Source of the DNA: Dethiobacter sp.
Lineage (GTDB): Bacteria; Bacillota; Dethiobacteria; Dethiobacterales; Dethiobacteraceae
Direction of reading: 5' to 3'
DNA length: 38,690 bases
Assembly: GCA_018333635.1 (NCBI GenBank)
Contig: JAGXTL010000024.1
Coordinates: forward strand, 1-38,690
Below are positions 22,110 through 31,797 of this stretch, piece by piece. The stretch's first letter is position 1. The number at the start of each line of letters is the position of its first letter. The notes under the pieces were generated by a model. That model ran no database searches and was not told the origin of the DNA. It saw only the letters and a list, made by a program, of their open reading frames with translations. Both the position numbers and the translations under genes were made by a program.

Positions 22110-23135
22110 GTGCAGAAAAAACTTCAGGAAATACATAACCAAGCCGTTGCAGAAATTGCTGCAGTGCAGACAGAAGATGAATTAAAACAAGTTCAAGTCC
22201 GTTTTCTGGGCAAAAAAGGAGAGATGACTTCCCTTTTGCGTGGAATGGGACAGCTGCCGCCGGAAGAACGTCCGCTGGTGGGAGGCTTGGCGAATCAGCT
22301 TAGGGATGAATTGACGAATCTTTTTACCGCGCGTGAAGAAGAGCTGCGCAGTACGGCTCGCCGCAAGGCAATGGCTGATGAGCAGGTAGATGTGACACTG
22401 CCCGGTAAGCCGCCCATGATCGGCCATTTACATCCTCTGACACTGATCATGGATGAAATTGCCGAAATTTTCCTCGGGATGGGTTTTACTATTAAAGAGG
22501 GTCCGGAAATTGAGACAGAATATTATAATTTTGAGGCGCTGAATATTCCCAGGGAGCATCCGGCACGGGAGATGCAGGATTCTTTTTATATACGGCCGGA
22601 GGTTTTGCTGCGTACCCACACATCACCGGTGCAGATCAGGACCATGGAAGAGTTGGCACCGCAGGTGCCGGTACGGATAATTGCGCCGGGAAAAGTATAC
22701 AGACGCGATGATGATGCTACCCATTCCCCAATGTTTCACCAGGTTGAGGGGTTGGTGATTGACCGTGATATTTCCCTTTCCGATTTAAAAGGCACTTTGC
22801 TTTTGTTTGCTCGTCAGATGTTTGGACCGAAGCAGCAGGTACGATTACGCCCCAGTTTCTTCCCGTTCACTGAACCGAGTGCGGAAGTAGATATTGCTTG
22901 TGTGATTTGCGGCGGCCAGGGTTGTCGTGTCTGTAAAGATAGTGGCTGGATTGAAATTCTCGGTTCAGGCATGGTACACCCTCGGGTGCTGGAGTTGTCC
23001 GGATACGATCCGGAAGAGTATACTGCTTATGCGTTTGGCATGGGCGTGGAGCGTGTTGCCATGCTGAAATACGGGATTGGCGATCTGCGGATGTTTTTTA
23101 GTAATGATATTCGTATGCTACGGCAATTCAGCTGA
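22110..23135 (+). CDS. pheS: Phenylalanyl-tRNA synthetase alpha subunit
   Basis: The catalytic subunit of the (alpha-beta)2 enzyme, 341 residues. An N-terminal coiled coil (to about residue 85) binds tRNA-Phe. The class II core shows motif 2 with [18 protein letters not shown] and motif 3 with GFGMGVER-like sequence ([18 protein letters not shown]). [14 protein letters not shown] is the usual phenylalanine-site sequence. [17 protein letters not shown] is a cysteine-rich insertion common in bacterial PheS. GTG 22110 is the start, behind AAGGGAG. It ends 25 bases before pheT. Confidence 0.97.
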   Translation: MQKKLQEIHNQAVAEIAAVQTEDELKQVQVRFLGKKGEMTSLLRGMGQLPPEERPLVGGLANQLRDELTNLFTAREEELRSTARRKAMADEQVDVTLPGKPPMIGHLHPLTLIMDEIAEIFLGMGFTIKEGPEIETEYYNFEALNIPREHPAREMQDSFYIRPEVLLRTHTSPVQIRTMEELAPQVPVRIIAPGKVYRRDDDATHSPMFHQVEGLVIDRDISLSDLKGTLLLFARQMFGPKQQVRLRPSFFPFTEPSAEVDIACVICGGQGCRVCKDSGWIEILGSGMVHPRVLELSGYDPEEYTAYAFGMGVERVAMLKYGIGDLRMFFSNDIRMLRQFS

Positions 23136-23160
23136 GCAGGCAAGCAAAGGAGGAACTGGC

Positions 23161-25566
23161 GTGCGTGTGCCATATACATGGTTAAAGGATTTTATCGAGA
23201 TAGAGTTGACGGCTCAGGAATTGGCGAATGTCCTGACTAATGCCGGCATTGAAGTGGAAGAAATCACAACGCTGAAGGTGGATTTTAGCGGGGTGGTAGT
23301 TGCCGAAGTGCTGACGGTGGAAAAGCATCCTGAAGCTGACAAGCTGTTTGTGGCCCGTGTATGGGACGGAGTAGAGGAGCATACTGTGGTAGCAGGTATT
23401 GCCAATATGCAGCCCGGAGACAGGGTGCCTCTTGCTAAGCCGGGAGCTGTGTTGCCCGGAAATTTGCAGATTAAGAGAGCTAGACTGCGAGGTGTGGAAT
23501 CTGCAGGTATGCTTTGTTCCGCTGCAGAACTCGGCCTTGCTCTAAATCCCAATGCGGAAGGTATTCTTATCTTAGACGAGAATACACCGCTCGGCCAATC
23601 ACTGGCAGAAGCTCTTTACTTAATGGACCCGATTCTTGTTCTGGGGCTTACGCCTAACCGTGCGGATTGCTTGGGTTTGCTGGGGGTTGCACATGAGGTG
23701 GCCTCCCTGACAGGAAAACCGGTGCAGATGCCAAATATTACCGCTAACATTTTGCCGTTATCTTCTCAGGCACCAAGGATTAGCATTAAAGATCCGAAAT
23801 TATGTGCCCGCTATGCGGGGTTGTTGGTGCGAGATGTACGCATTGCTCTATCTCCGCTTTGGATGCAGGTTCGCTTGCTGCAGGCCGGGGTACGTCCGAT
23901 CAACAATATCGTCGATGTGACTAACTATGTAATGTGGGAATGGGGACAACCGTTACATGCCTTTGATTATGCCACACTTGCAGAGGGTAGGATTGATGTA
24001 CGGCTTGCCTTTGAAAATGAGTTTCTTGTTACGCTTGACAATGTGGAGCGACCGTTAACAGGAGAGATGCTGCTGATTGCTGATGCGTTGCGGCCCATAG
24101 CCATAGCAGGGGTGATGGGTGGTTTGGCAACGGAAGTGACTGCGAAAACAACAAGCGTTTTATTGGAGTCGGCTCATTTTGATCCCACCTCTATCCGTCG
24201 CACAGGCCGCAGTCTGGGTCTTTATTCCGAAGCACAGCAACGCTTTGAAAAAGGAGTGGACGTCAACGGTTGCACCGAGGCAATCCTGAGGGCTTCACGC
24301 TTGATAGAATTGTTGGGTATCGGCTGCCTAGATGGGCAAGTGGTTGATGAATATGTTGCTCCACGCTACCCGAATCAAATTCGACTTCGTCCTGAGAGGG
24401 CGCGGAAGCTGATTGGTTTGGAGATTTCCCAGTTGGAGATGGCTTTGATTTTTCGTCGACAAGGGTTCTTTGTGGGCGAAGGAACTCAACTACATGTGAC
24501 TGTTCCTACCCGTCGTCAGGATTTGCTGCTGGAAGTCGATCTGATTGAAGAAGTGGCGCGAATTCATGGCTATCATAAAATTGGCAGCACACTACCTACC
24601 GGCGCCATGACTCAGGGCAGACTTACAGACAGGCAGCAGCTGCTGAAAAAAACAAAGCAGACACTGCAGTCTTGCGGCTTCGCGGAAGTGATCAATTACT
24701 CATTTATCAGTCCGCAGGATGCGGAAAAGCTCCAAATACCGGCAAATAGCCGGCTGCGCCAGGCAATTCACCTAGCCAATCCGTTATCGGAAGAGCAAAG
24801 TGTGATGCGGACACAATTAGTTAGCGGCTTATTATCGACCATCGCTTACAATAAAAACCGAAATCAGCACGACCTAATGCTGTTTGAGCAAGGTTCAGTC
24901 TATTTTGCCCGGGAGTTGCCCGAGAGTTCTGCTGACGAACGCACCGTTTTGGGAATTGCTATAACCGGGGCGTTCCCGGGAGAGCACTGGCTGCAAAAAC
25001 CGTTGGTAACAGATTTTTTTGACATTAAAGGGACGGTAGAGACAATTTTTGCGCGACTAGGCAGTAAGTCGGCAACATATCTGCCGGCGGAAATTCCTTG
25101 GTGCCAGCCTGGTCAGAGCGCAAGTATTGTATTAGCTGGTGAAGAAGTTGGCTGGCTAGGCAAAATCCACCCTGATGTGGCAGAAAGATATGACATTGAT
25201 AAGTCGGTATATATGACAGAGCTTGATTTGCAGGCCGTGTTATCACGCGCAAATTTGTATCCTGAATATGTTGCGTTGCCGCGCTATCCGGCTATGCTGC
25301 GGGATATGGCAATTGTCGTGCCTGATGCGGTCAGCGCTGCGGAGGTTATTAGCCTAATACGCGAGGCCGGCGGCTCGCTGGTGGAAGAAGTAAACTTGTT
25401 TGACTTGTATCGAGGGCCTCAAATTCCGACAGGATGTCGCAGCTTGGCTTTTGCTGTCAAGTACCGCGATAAGCTTAGGACGCTGAGTGACGAAGTGGTA
25501 GCGCGTCAGCACCAAAATATCGAAGAAGCCCTGGCTGCCAGGTTTTCTGCCAGTTTGCGCCGATAA
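23161..25566 (+). CDS. pheT: Phenylalanyl-tRNA synthetase beta subunit
   Basis: The large subunit, 801 residues, with tRNA recognition and editing functions. Domains in order: a short N-terminal part (MRVPYTWLKDFIEIELTAQE), an EMAP/OB-fold tRNA-binding domain (about 40-150, with VEKHPEADKLFVARV), B3/B4 editing domain (about 205-380, including RPINNIVDVTNYVMWEWGQP), B5 domain, a class II-like core, and the C-terminal ferredoxin-fold anticodon-binding domain (from about 705, PRYPAMLRDMAIVVPD). GTG 23161 has AAAGGAGG at 7 bases; the frame is open further upstream only inside pheS. Confidence 0.97.
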   Translation: MRVPYTWLKDFIEIELTAQELANVLTNAGIEVEEITTLKVDFSGVVVAEVLTVEKHPEADKLFVARVWDGVEEHTVVAGIANMQPGDRVPLAKPGAVLPGNLQIKRARLRGVESAGMLCSAAELGLALNPNAEGILILDENTPLGQSLAEALYLMDPILVLGLTPNRADCLGLLGVAHEVASLTGKPVQMPNITANILPLSSQAPRISIKDPKLCARYAGLLVRDVRIALSPLWMQVRLLQAGVRPINNIVDVTNYVMWEWGQPLHAFDYATLAEGRIDVRLAFENEFLVTLDNVERPLTGEMLLIADALRPIAIAGVMGGLATEVTAKTTSVLLESAHFDPTSIRRTGRSLGLYSEAQQRFEKGVDVNGCTEAILRASRLIELLGIGCLDGQVVDEYVAPRYPNQIRLRPERARKLIGLEISQLEMALIFRRQGFFVGEGTQLHVTVPTRRQDLLLEVDLIEEVARIHGYHKIGSTLPTGAMTQGRLTDRQQLLKKTKQTLQSCGFAEVINYSFISPQDAEKLQIPANSRLRQAIHLANPLSEEQSVMRTQLVSGLLSTIAYNKNRNQHDLMLFEQGSVYFARELPESSADERTVLGIAITGAFPGEHWLQKPLVTDFFDIKGTVETIFARLGSKSATYLPAEIPWCQPGQSASIVLAGEEVGWLGKIHPDVAERYDIDKSVYMTELDLQAVLSRANLYPEYVALPRYPAMLRDMAIVVPDAVSAAEVISLIREAGGSLVEEVNLFDLYRGPQIPTGCRSLAFAVKYRDKLRTLSDEVVARQHQNIEEALAARFSASLRR

Positions 25567-25648
25567 CGGCAATACAGCGTTCAGGAGAAGGGAAATTGTC
25601 AGATTGAGGCGAATAATAGAGGGATAAAAGATGGGGAGGTCGGTTGCC

Positions 25649-25915
25649 TTGACCCAAACGGAACCTAAAAATCGTGTCCATGTAAAAATTTATGGTGAGG
25701 ATTACACCATGAGGGGGTCTGCAACTCCTGATTATATGAAGCGGGCAGCTCATTACGTGGATGAAAAAATGAGGCAAATCGGGCAGACTAACAGTAGGTT
25801 GGGAATCAGCAGAATCGCTGTGCTGACTGCTATTAATCTGGCGGATGAACTGTTTTTGCTGCGCAAAGAATTACAGGAACTCGAAACCATTCTCGATCAG
25901 AAAACAACGCGATGA
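25649..25915 (+). CDS. zapA: Cell division protein ZapA
   Basis: ZapA binds FtsZ and promotes bundling of the division ring. The 88-residue protein has the usual beta-strand opening NRVHVKIYGEDYTMRGSAT followed by YMKRAAHYVDEKMRQIG, and a C-terminal coiled coil (ELFLLRKELQELETILDQ). TTG 25649 fits the SD GGGGAGG (25633-25639); ATG 25631 overlaps that SD and is less likely. Its stop overlaps the cvpA start (ATGA). Confidence 0.9.
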   Translation: MTQTEPKNRVHVKIYGEDYTMRGSATPDYMKRAAHYVDEKMRQIGQTNSRLGISRIAVLTAINLADELFLLRKELQELETILDQKTTR

Positions 25916-26469
25916 GCAATTGGTTGGATATTTTGATTATTTTTATCTTGCTTTTTTCTGCCATTATGGGTTGGCGGCGAGGGCTTGTCCGCCAGTTTTT
26001 TGACGTGGCAGCCGTTTTTGCCTCGTATTTGGTAGCGCTGCGTTACGGCAGCCAGTTTGTCCTGCTTCTTGACAGTTACCTGCCTTTTTTTCGTTTGCTC
26101 CCTGCCTGGGTTAATAATCCTACACCGTTTGGCCTTGTCTTGGGTGACATTCTTCTGCGCCTCTTTGGCTTTGCTCTTCTGTTCTTTTTGGTGCGTATGT
26201 TTTTCCGGCTGCTGGCAGGGATGGCGCACAGCTTTTTTTCCCTGCCGGTACTAGGCACAGTAAATGCCTTAGGCGGGTTAGGGTTAGGTCTATTAAAAGG
26301 CATGCTTTTTGCTTTGATTCTGGTAGCAGTAGCCAATCTAATTGCTACGCCATTTTGGGAAAAGGCACTGGAAAACTCTGTGGCGGCGTCACACATTATG
26401 GATATCTGGCCTGTCGTCTATCAACAAATGCTACATTTCCTGATGCGTGAGAATCCTGTTCTGCTCTAA
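25912..26469 (+). CDS. CvpA-family membrane protein
   Basis: A 185-residue protein of the CvpA family, with four predicted membrane segments. The family start WLDILIIFILLFSAIMGWRRG followed by LVRQFFDVAAVFASYLVA is clear. Members affect colicin V production and purF expression in E. coli; in Firmicutes (YshB) they sit next to zapA, and the role is unknown. ATG 25912 overlaps the zapA stop by 4 bases, so translation is coupled. In Bacillus the next gene is polX, which is absent here. Confidence 0.88.
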   Translation: MSNWLDILIIFILLFSAIMGWRRGLVRQFFDVAAVFASYLVALRYGSQFVLLLDSYLPFFRLLPAWVNNPTPFGLVLGDILLRLFGFALLFFLVRMFFRLLAGMAHSFFSLPVLGTVNALGGLGLGLLKGMLFALILVAVANLIATPFWEKALENSVAASHIMDIWPVVYQQMLHFLMRENPVLL

Positions 26470-26478
26470 TTATAGCTT

Positions 26479-26507
26479 AACCGTGTATAAAGCACGGTTG
26501 TTTTTTT
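26479..26507 (+). terminator. Terminator after cvpA
   Basis: AACCGTG, seven-base loop, CACGGTT, G, then seven T. It separates cvpA from mutS2. Confidence 0.88.
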
Positions 26508-26534
26508 ATTAGAATTTTTAGGGAGGTGAGGTTT

Positions 26535-28889
26535 GTGGAGAGAGAAATTAGATTGCTGGAATTTGACAAGATACGCGCTCTCCTGTCGGCGCAGACGGTT
26601 ACGGCTATGGGTAAAGAGCTGGCTGAGGATCTGCTTCCTACAGACGATCCTTTATTGGCAGAACGTTGGCAGAAGGAAACTACAGAGGCGGTTTCATTGC
26701 TGACACGTCGTCAACTAGAGTTGGAAGTTATTGGTGATCTGCGACGCCTGTTGGAGTATGCCGCGCGTGGCAGCATGCTTGGGGAAGAGCAGTTGCAGTC
26801 TGTTGTCAGCTTGCTTAATGCAGTCGCCAAGCTAAAACTTTATTTTAAAGAAACAGCAGATTTCCCTATTCTAGCTGGCTTGGCGGAAAGAATGGACGCG
26901 CTGCCGCTGCTGCGGGAAGAACTAAAGCGCTCCTTGAATGAGGACGGACGGCTGCGTGACGACGCCAGCCCGGAGCTGCTGCGGTTACGGCGTGCGATTA
27001 CTGCGGGTGAAAGGGATTTGCGTGAACGGTTTGATAAGTTTATCAAAAATCCGATGCAGCAGAAATATTTACAGGAAAATCTAATTACGGTGCGTGGGGA
27101 TCGCCTGGTTATCCCTGTGCGACTGGAGTACCGGGCGCAAGTGCCCGGTATAGTTCATGACCAATCTTCCAGCGGAGCCACCCTTTTTATTGAGCCGATG
27201 TGGGCAGTAGAAGCCAATAATAAATTGACAGTTAACAGACGGCTGCAGGAGCGGGAGCGGGAAAGTATTTTAGTTCGCTTATCGCAGTGGATTGGTGCCG
27301 AGCAAACAGCATTGCAGCTTTCTTTAAACTTTTACGGTGAATGTGATTTCATCCGAGCAAAGGGCAGGCTTAGCTTGGCACAAAAAGCTGTGGAGCCTAG
27401 CTTAAATAGCCGCGGATTTATTAAACTTAATGCAGGCAGGCATCCTCTTCTGACAGGTGAGGTGGTTCCCATCTCATTGGAAATGGGAGAGTGCCTGCGT
27501 ACGCTGGTGATCACCGGTCCGAACACCGGCGGAAAAACTGTGACGTTAAAGACAGTTGGTTTGCTTACGCTAATGGCCCAAAGCGGTTTGCATGTGCCGG
27601 CGGGAGCAGGGACTGAGTTAGCAGTTTTTCCCTGGGTTTTTGCAGACATTGGCGATGAACAGGACATCAGCCAGTCGCTTTCTACGTTTTCTGGGCATCT
27701 GAAGAATATCATAGAAATTATCGGAAATCTTGCACCAGGCTCACTGGTCCTTTTGGATGAGGTGGGAGCAGGGACCGATCCTACCGAAGGCGCGGGTTTA
27801 GCGATGGCTATTTTGGAGTATTTGCATAGTGCCGGCGCAGTGACTGTGGCTACCACACATTATAGCCGCTTAAAGGCTTTTGCTTATCTCACAGAGGGGA
27901 TGGATAATGCTTCAGTAGCTTTTGACGTGGCCACTTTGCGGCCTACATACCAGTTAATGGTAGGCATACCCGGGGTGAGCAATGCTTTTAATATCGCACG
28001 ACGTTTAGGTTTGCCCGAGGAGATCATTAGCCGCGGCTATGATTTTCTTTCTAATGAAGAAGTGCGGTTTGAAGAAACTGTAGCGGATCTTGTGGCAGAC
28101 CGGCGCAGGATGGAGTTGGCATCTAACCAAGCCCAGGACGATAAAAAACGGGCAGAGCTATTGTTTCTGCAGGCAAAAGCAGAAAAAGAAGAGCTGGTGA
28201 GGAAAAAAGCAGACATTTTGGAATCTGCTCGCCGGGAAGCACAGGAAACGGTCATTAGAGCTAAGCGTGAAGCCCAACAGTTATTAAAGGATTTGCGCAG
28301 AAAGGTTGAAGCGGACAGACAGATTTTAACCGCGGAAATTGATGACGCCGCTGAAAGACTGCAGGGATTAGAAGGATTCATAGCTGATTTGGCTCTGCCT
28401 GTGTCGCCGGAAAAAAGGTTGGCAGCGGCGGAAGTGATGATCGGGATGGGTGTCTATGTTCACAGTTTGGGACAGCAGGGTACCGTAGTGCATAAAACCG
28501 GGCGGCAGGTGCAGGTTCAAATGGGGGCAATAAGAGTGCAGGTGGAAGTAAGCGATCTTTCTTTAAGACAGCCTGCGAAAAAACTGGACAACCGGCAAAC
28601 GCTATCACCTTTACCGATGGGACGCAGTTCCCTGTCCCGGGAGCTAGATTTGCGTGGACTTACGCTTGATGAGGCGGAAATAAAAGTAGATGATTACTTG
28701 GCGGAAGCGACTGTGGCCGGGCTGCAAGAAGTGCGCCTTATTCATGGGAAAGGGACTGGGCGCTTGCGGGCCGGACTCAAGCAGTATTTACAAGGTCATG
28801 ACTGCGTGGAGTCTATGCGCATAGGGCAACCTAGTGAAGGCGGTACGGGAGCCACGGTAGTTAAATTAAGGGCGGAACTTCGTTCCTGA
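26535..28889 (+). CDS. mutS2: MutS2 ATPase with C-terminal Smr nuclease domain
   Basis: MutS2 suppresses homologous recombination and, in Bacillus, rescues collided ribosomes. 784 residues: N-terminal lever/clamp region, ATPase domain with Walker A GPNTGGKTVTLKT (about residue 328) and Walker B LVLLDEVGAGTDPTEGAG (about 404), a long coiled coil (about 515-620, rich in K, E and R), a KOW-like part (VYVHSLGQQGTVV), and the Smr domain (from about 700; LDLRGLTLDEAEIKVDDYL, with HGKGTGRL at 736). There is no mismatch-binding N-domain, as expected for MutS2. GTG 26535 fits the SD GGGAGGTG; GTG 26526 overlaps it. Confidence 0.95.
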   Translation: MEREIRLLEFDKIRALLSAQTVTAMGKELAEDLLPTDDPLLAERWQKETTEAVSLLTRRQLELEVIGDLRRLLEYAARGSMLGEEQLQSVVSLLNAVAKLKLYFKETADFPILAGLAERMDALPLLREELKRSLNEDGRLRDDASPELLRLRRAITAGERDLRERFDKFIKNPMQQKYLQENLITVRGDRLVIPVRLEYRAQVPGIVHDQSSSGATLFIEPMWAVEANNKLTVNRRLQERERESILVRLSQWIGAEQTALQLSLNFYGECDFIRAKGRLSLAQKAVEPSLNSRGFIKLNAGRHPLLTGEVVPISLEMGECLRTLVITGPNTGGKTVTLKTVGLLTLMAQSGLHVPAGAGTELAVFPWVFADIGDEQDISQSLSTFSGHLKNIIEIIGNLAPGSLVLLDEVGAGTDPTEGAGLAMAILEYLHSAGAVTVATTHYSRLKAFAYLTEGMDNASVAFDVATLRPTYQLMVGIPGVSNAFNIARRLGLPEEIISRGYDFLSNEEVRFEETVADLVADRRRMELASNQAQDDKKRAELLFLQAKAEKEELVRKKADILESARREAQETVIRAKREAQQLLKDLRRKVEADRQILTAEIDDAAERLQGLEGFIADLALPVSPEKRLAAAEVMIGMGVYVHSLGQQGTVVHKTGRQVQVQMGAIRVQVEVSDLSLRQPAKKLDNRQTLSPLPMGRSSLSRELDLRGLTLDEAEIKVDDYLAEATVAGLQEVRLIHGKGTGRLRAGLKQYLQGHDCVESMRIGQPSEGGTGATVVKLRAELRS

Positions 28890-28928
28890 ACACCCCGCAA
28901 GGGTAAAGGGGGAATTACCCTACACTAC

Positions 28929-28968
28929 AGAGAATTCCCCGACGTTTCAGGACGTCGGGGAATTCTCT
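28929..28968. terminator. Long convergent hairpin between mutS2 and the PBP gene
   Basis: A perfect 17-bp stem (AGAGAATTCCCCGACGT and complement) with a six-base loop. It contains the stop codon region of the minus-strand gene. Neither side has a good T-run. A second, smaller hairpin (GGGTAA...TTACCC) lies at 28901-28920. Confidence 0.7.
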
Positions 28969-31618
28969 AATTTCTATTATTGCCGCGATTACTTCTAGTG
29001 TCATTTCCATTGTTTGATGATGAATCGGGATTTTCTGGCTGCTGTGTCTGCGGTTGCTGTGATAAATCTTGCACCGTTACACTTATTGAAGCCCTTTCCG
29101 AGCTTACTCCTTCTGCGCTGATAGCAAGTACCTGGTAACTATAGTATCCGGGGATCAACCCTTGATCTGTAAAATTAAGCTTGTCTGTTTCATGCTCATT
29201 TAATAATTCGAAACTGCCCGACCCAGGATCCCTGCGGTAAATGAAGTAGCCGCGTGCATTGCTGACTACCGTCCAAGTTAACGTTAAGTTTCCTTCCTCG
29301 TCTACGGCAGCCTCTAAATTCTGAGGCATATCAGGTCTGAAGGTATGCAGCGGACAAACTCTCGAGGGGGGCATTAGTGCCGCATCTGCCGGCCTGAGGC
29401 CGGCGCCGCCACGCCAGCTGTCCGTGGTGGTTATAAAAGGCGGACGGTCGAGAAAAACTCTCTTTTCCCGCACATTCTCGGGGCAAAACTGACCGGCCAG
29501 CAAGCCAGACTGAGTAGAAATTTCCAGCTCCACATGGATATCGCAGGTCTGAGTGGGGACATTACGCGGCAAAAACCAGTCGGAGGCGAGATGTTCAGGA
29601 GGACAGTTGGTTCCGGGGCGCAGGCCGCTTTTGCTACAGACAGTTACTTTTACCAAGTTGTCAGGTCTTGTAAAATCTCTCTCGGGGAGTTCTCGGTGAA
29701 TAAATTTCAGGATGGGGTTCATGAAGGGATTGGTATGTCGACCTGAAGAGAAATTGCCATCAGTTGTTTTATCGGGCCACCTGTCACGGCCCAGCCAAAA
29801 TACCGTCACATAGTCAGGTGTGTAGGCAGCCAGCCAAACATCGCGGGATAAATCGCTGGTTCCGGTTTTGGCAGCTAGCGGGCGACCGATGCGGACACCG
29901 GCTGCAGTTCCGCGGAGCACCGCATCTTTTAAAACATCTGTGGTGAGCCAGGCAGCTTCGGGGCTGAGAACATCTTCACCCTTTAGTTTGTTTTCATAAA
30001 TTATTTTTCCCTCGCTGTCAGTAATCTTTGTAATGGTGGCAAAGTCGGTGCGGACACCCTCATTAGCCAACACGGCAAAAGCTTGTGCTACCTCATAAAC
30101 ACTAAAGCCGGTCCCGCCGCCTCCCAGGACAATTCCCAGTTCGTTTTCAGGAGGCAGATTAGCAATACCCATCCGTTCCGCGTACTCTTTCCCTTTGGAA
30201 ATGCCCACTTGCTGAAAAAGGCGGACGGCAGGCAAATTAAGGGAGCGTAAAAGGCTATAACGGTTCGTCACCAGACCGTTATATTCTCGGGGGTTGTAGT
30301 TAGTGGGTCGAAAATTACCCCATTCGCCCGGGGCATCGTCAATAATGGAGCCGGGGCTGGCGATTCCTTCGTTAAATGCCGGCGCGTAAGCCAGAATGGG
30401 TTTTAGTGTGGAGCCGGCCGGCCTCTGACCTCTTATGGCGCGGTTCATGCCATTTGTTTCAGGGTCATGGTCACGGCCGCCTGACATGGCAACAATATGG
30501 CCGGTGGCGGGTTCTGCCACAATTACCGCCGCTTGAACAGGTGATAAGTGGTCGTCATTGCGAATTCTAGGGTACAGGGCATCATTATCAATCGTTTCTT
30601 CAATGAAGGCCTGTTTTTCCCTGTCAAGCGTGGTATAAATGTGCAGACCGCCGCCATAGAGCACATCCCAAATTTCGCCGGCACTTAAAGTGGCAAATTG
30701 AGATGTCTCGGCCAAAATATTGTGGGCATCTTCTAAAACTTGATTGCTGAACCAAGGAAAGGGCATCAACTGTTCAGGTCTTTCGACCAGTGCCAGTTCT
30801 TCTTCACGAGCTTTTGTCGCATCTTCTTCGGTAATCATTCCTAAATCAACCATGCGGGAGAGCACTAAGCCTTGTCTGCTTTTTGCTTCAGCTATGTTGC
30901 GCCAGGGAGAATATCTGCCCGGCAGATTAGGAATGCCAGCCAGGATGGCCGCCTCCGCCAAAGTCACTTCTCGGGAGCTTTTGCCAAAATATGTTTGTGC
31001 CGCCGCCTCCACGCCGTAGGCATTGAAATCGAAGAAAATAAAGTTAAGATACATAGATAAGATTTCGTCTTTTGTGAACGTTCGCTCCAGTCGGTAAGTA
31101 AGATAAAGCTCCTGGATTTTTCGCCGCATAGTACGATCTCTTGGGTCAAAAAATGCATTTTTTATTAGTTGCTGAGGAATGGTGCTGCCGCCCTGCAGAG
31201 GGCCGGAACTCCTAAACAGATTGCTATAGACGGCACGCATAATCCCGCGTATGTCCAAACCGGGATGTTCAAAAAAGCGCGCATCTTCAATGGCAATAAA
31301 AGCATTAATCAGGTCTGGAGAGATCTGACTTAGCTCAACTGGGATTCTGTTTTGTGTCCCCAGAAGCCGTGAAATCAGAACGCCGTCTCTATCGTACATA
31401 AATGATGTTTGCGACGGGAGAAGTCTTTCCGGATCCCATTCAGGGACTTCAGCCAAATAAGCGGAAACCACATGATATGTAGCGGAAGCCGAAGCTAAAA
31501 AAAGCAATACACATGAGATTAAGGCAAAACGGATAAGCCTTTTTTTGCGTGATTTCTTCTTTTCGTTATGCTTGCCGCCTGCCGTTATCTTTCTTTGGTT
31601 ATTGTTATGCGGGGTCAT
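28967..31618 (-). CDS. Class A penicillin-binding protein 1A (glycosyltransferase/transpeptidase) with FN3 domain
   Basis: A bifunctional peptidoglycan synthase, 883 residues, anchored by one membrane segment (about 28-48) after a lysine-rich cytoplasmic tail. The GT51 domain has the catalytic EDARFFEHPG, GGSTIPQQLIKN and the downstream family motifs. The transpeptidase domain has SxxK as STLK in RPAGSTLKPI (serine near 403), SLN in LLRSLNLPAV, and KTGTS (near 585). A fibronectin type III module follows at about 764-860 (NLEAAVDEEGNLTLTW...YSYQVLAISAEG), and the tail is rich in N, Q and S. Cysteines between the transpeptidase and FN3 parts are many (CSKSGLRPGTNCPPEH). ATG 31618 follows GGGAGGGAG. 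Confidence 0.93.
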   Translation of the reverse strand: MTPHNNNQRKITAGGKHNEKKKSRKKRLIRFALISCVLLFLASASATYHVVSAYLAEVPEWDPERLLPSQTSFMYDRDGVLISRLLGTQNRIPVELSQISPDLINAFIAIEDARFFEHPGLDIRGIMRAVYSNLFRSSGPLQGGSTIPQQLIKNAFFDPRDRTMRRKIQELYLTYRLERTFTKDEILSMYLNFIFFDFNAYGVEAAAQTYFGKSSREVTLAEAAILAGIPNLPGRYSPWRNIAEAKSRQGLVLSRMVDLGMITEEDATKAREEELALVERPEQLMPFPWFSNQVLEDAHNILAETSQFATLSAGEIWDVLYGGGLHIYTTLDREKQAFIEETIDNDALYPRIRNDDHLSPVQAAVIVAEPATGHIVAMSGGRDHDPETNGMNRAIRGQRPAGSTLKPILAYAPAFNEGIASPGSIIDDAPGEWGNFRPTNYNPREYNGLVTNRYSLLRSLNLPAVRLFQQVGISKGKEYAERMGIANLPPENELGIVLGGGGTGFSVYEVAQAFAVLANEGVRTDFATITKITDSEGKIIYENKLKGEDVLSPEAAWLTTDVLKDAVLRGTAAGVRIGRPLAAKTGTSDLSRDVWLAAYTPDYVTVFWLGRDRWPDKTTDGNFSSGRHTNPFMNPILKFIHRELPERDFTRPDNLVKVTVCSKSGLRPGTNCPPEHLASDWFLPRNVPTQTCDIHVELEISTQSGLLAGQFCPENVREKRVFLDRPPFITTTDSWRGGAGLRPADAALMPPSRVCPLHTFRPDMPQNLEAAVDEEGNLTLTWTVVSNARGYFIYRRDPGSGSFELLNEHETDKLNFTDQGLIPGYYSYQVLAISAEGVSSERASISVTVQDLSQQPQTQQPENPDSSSNNGNDTRSNRGNNRN

Positions 31619-31716
31619 AATTTTCTCCCTCCCTTACAGCGCTTAATTATGCCATAATTATATCACAAGCAGCAGATTACGGTAAACGAACAAATTCTCG
31701 CGTTGTTGAAAACGCT

Positions 31717-31745
31717 TTGCAAACAAGACTTCCATGTGGTAGAAT
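31717..31745 (+). promoter_or_regulatory. Promoter of tyrS
   Basis: TTGCAA, 17-base spacer, TAGAAT with an upstream TGG (extended -10), about 50 bases before the tyrS start. No T-box or other leader structure fits in the remaining 5' region. Confidence 0.6.
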
Positions 31746-31797
31746 AAATGAGAATTTGAGCAGGAAGCCGTAGCTTTGGCAGATGGGGGTGGTTAGC

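Noticed and set aside
27332-27856. 174-residue antisense frame inside mutS2
   Set aside because: It is a shadow of a conserved gene: rich in S and P, without SD or promoter.
31619-31797. Possible T-box in front of tyrS
   Set aside because: No stem I, T-box bulge or terminator is present; only a promoter fits.
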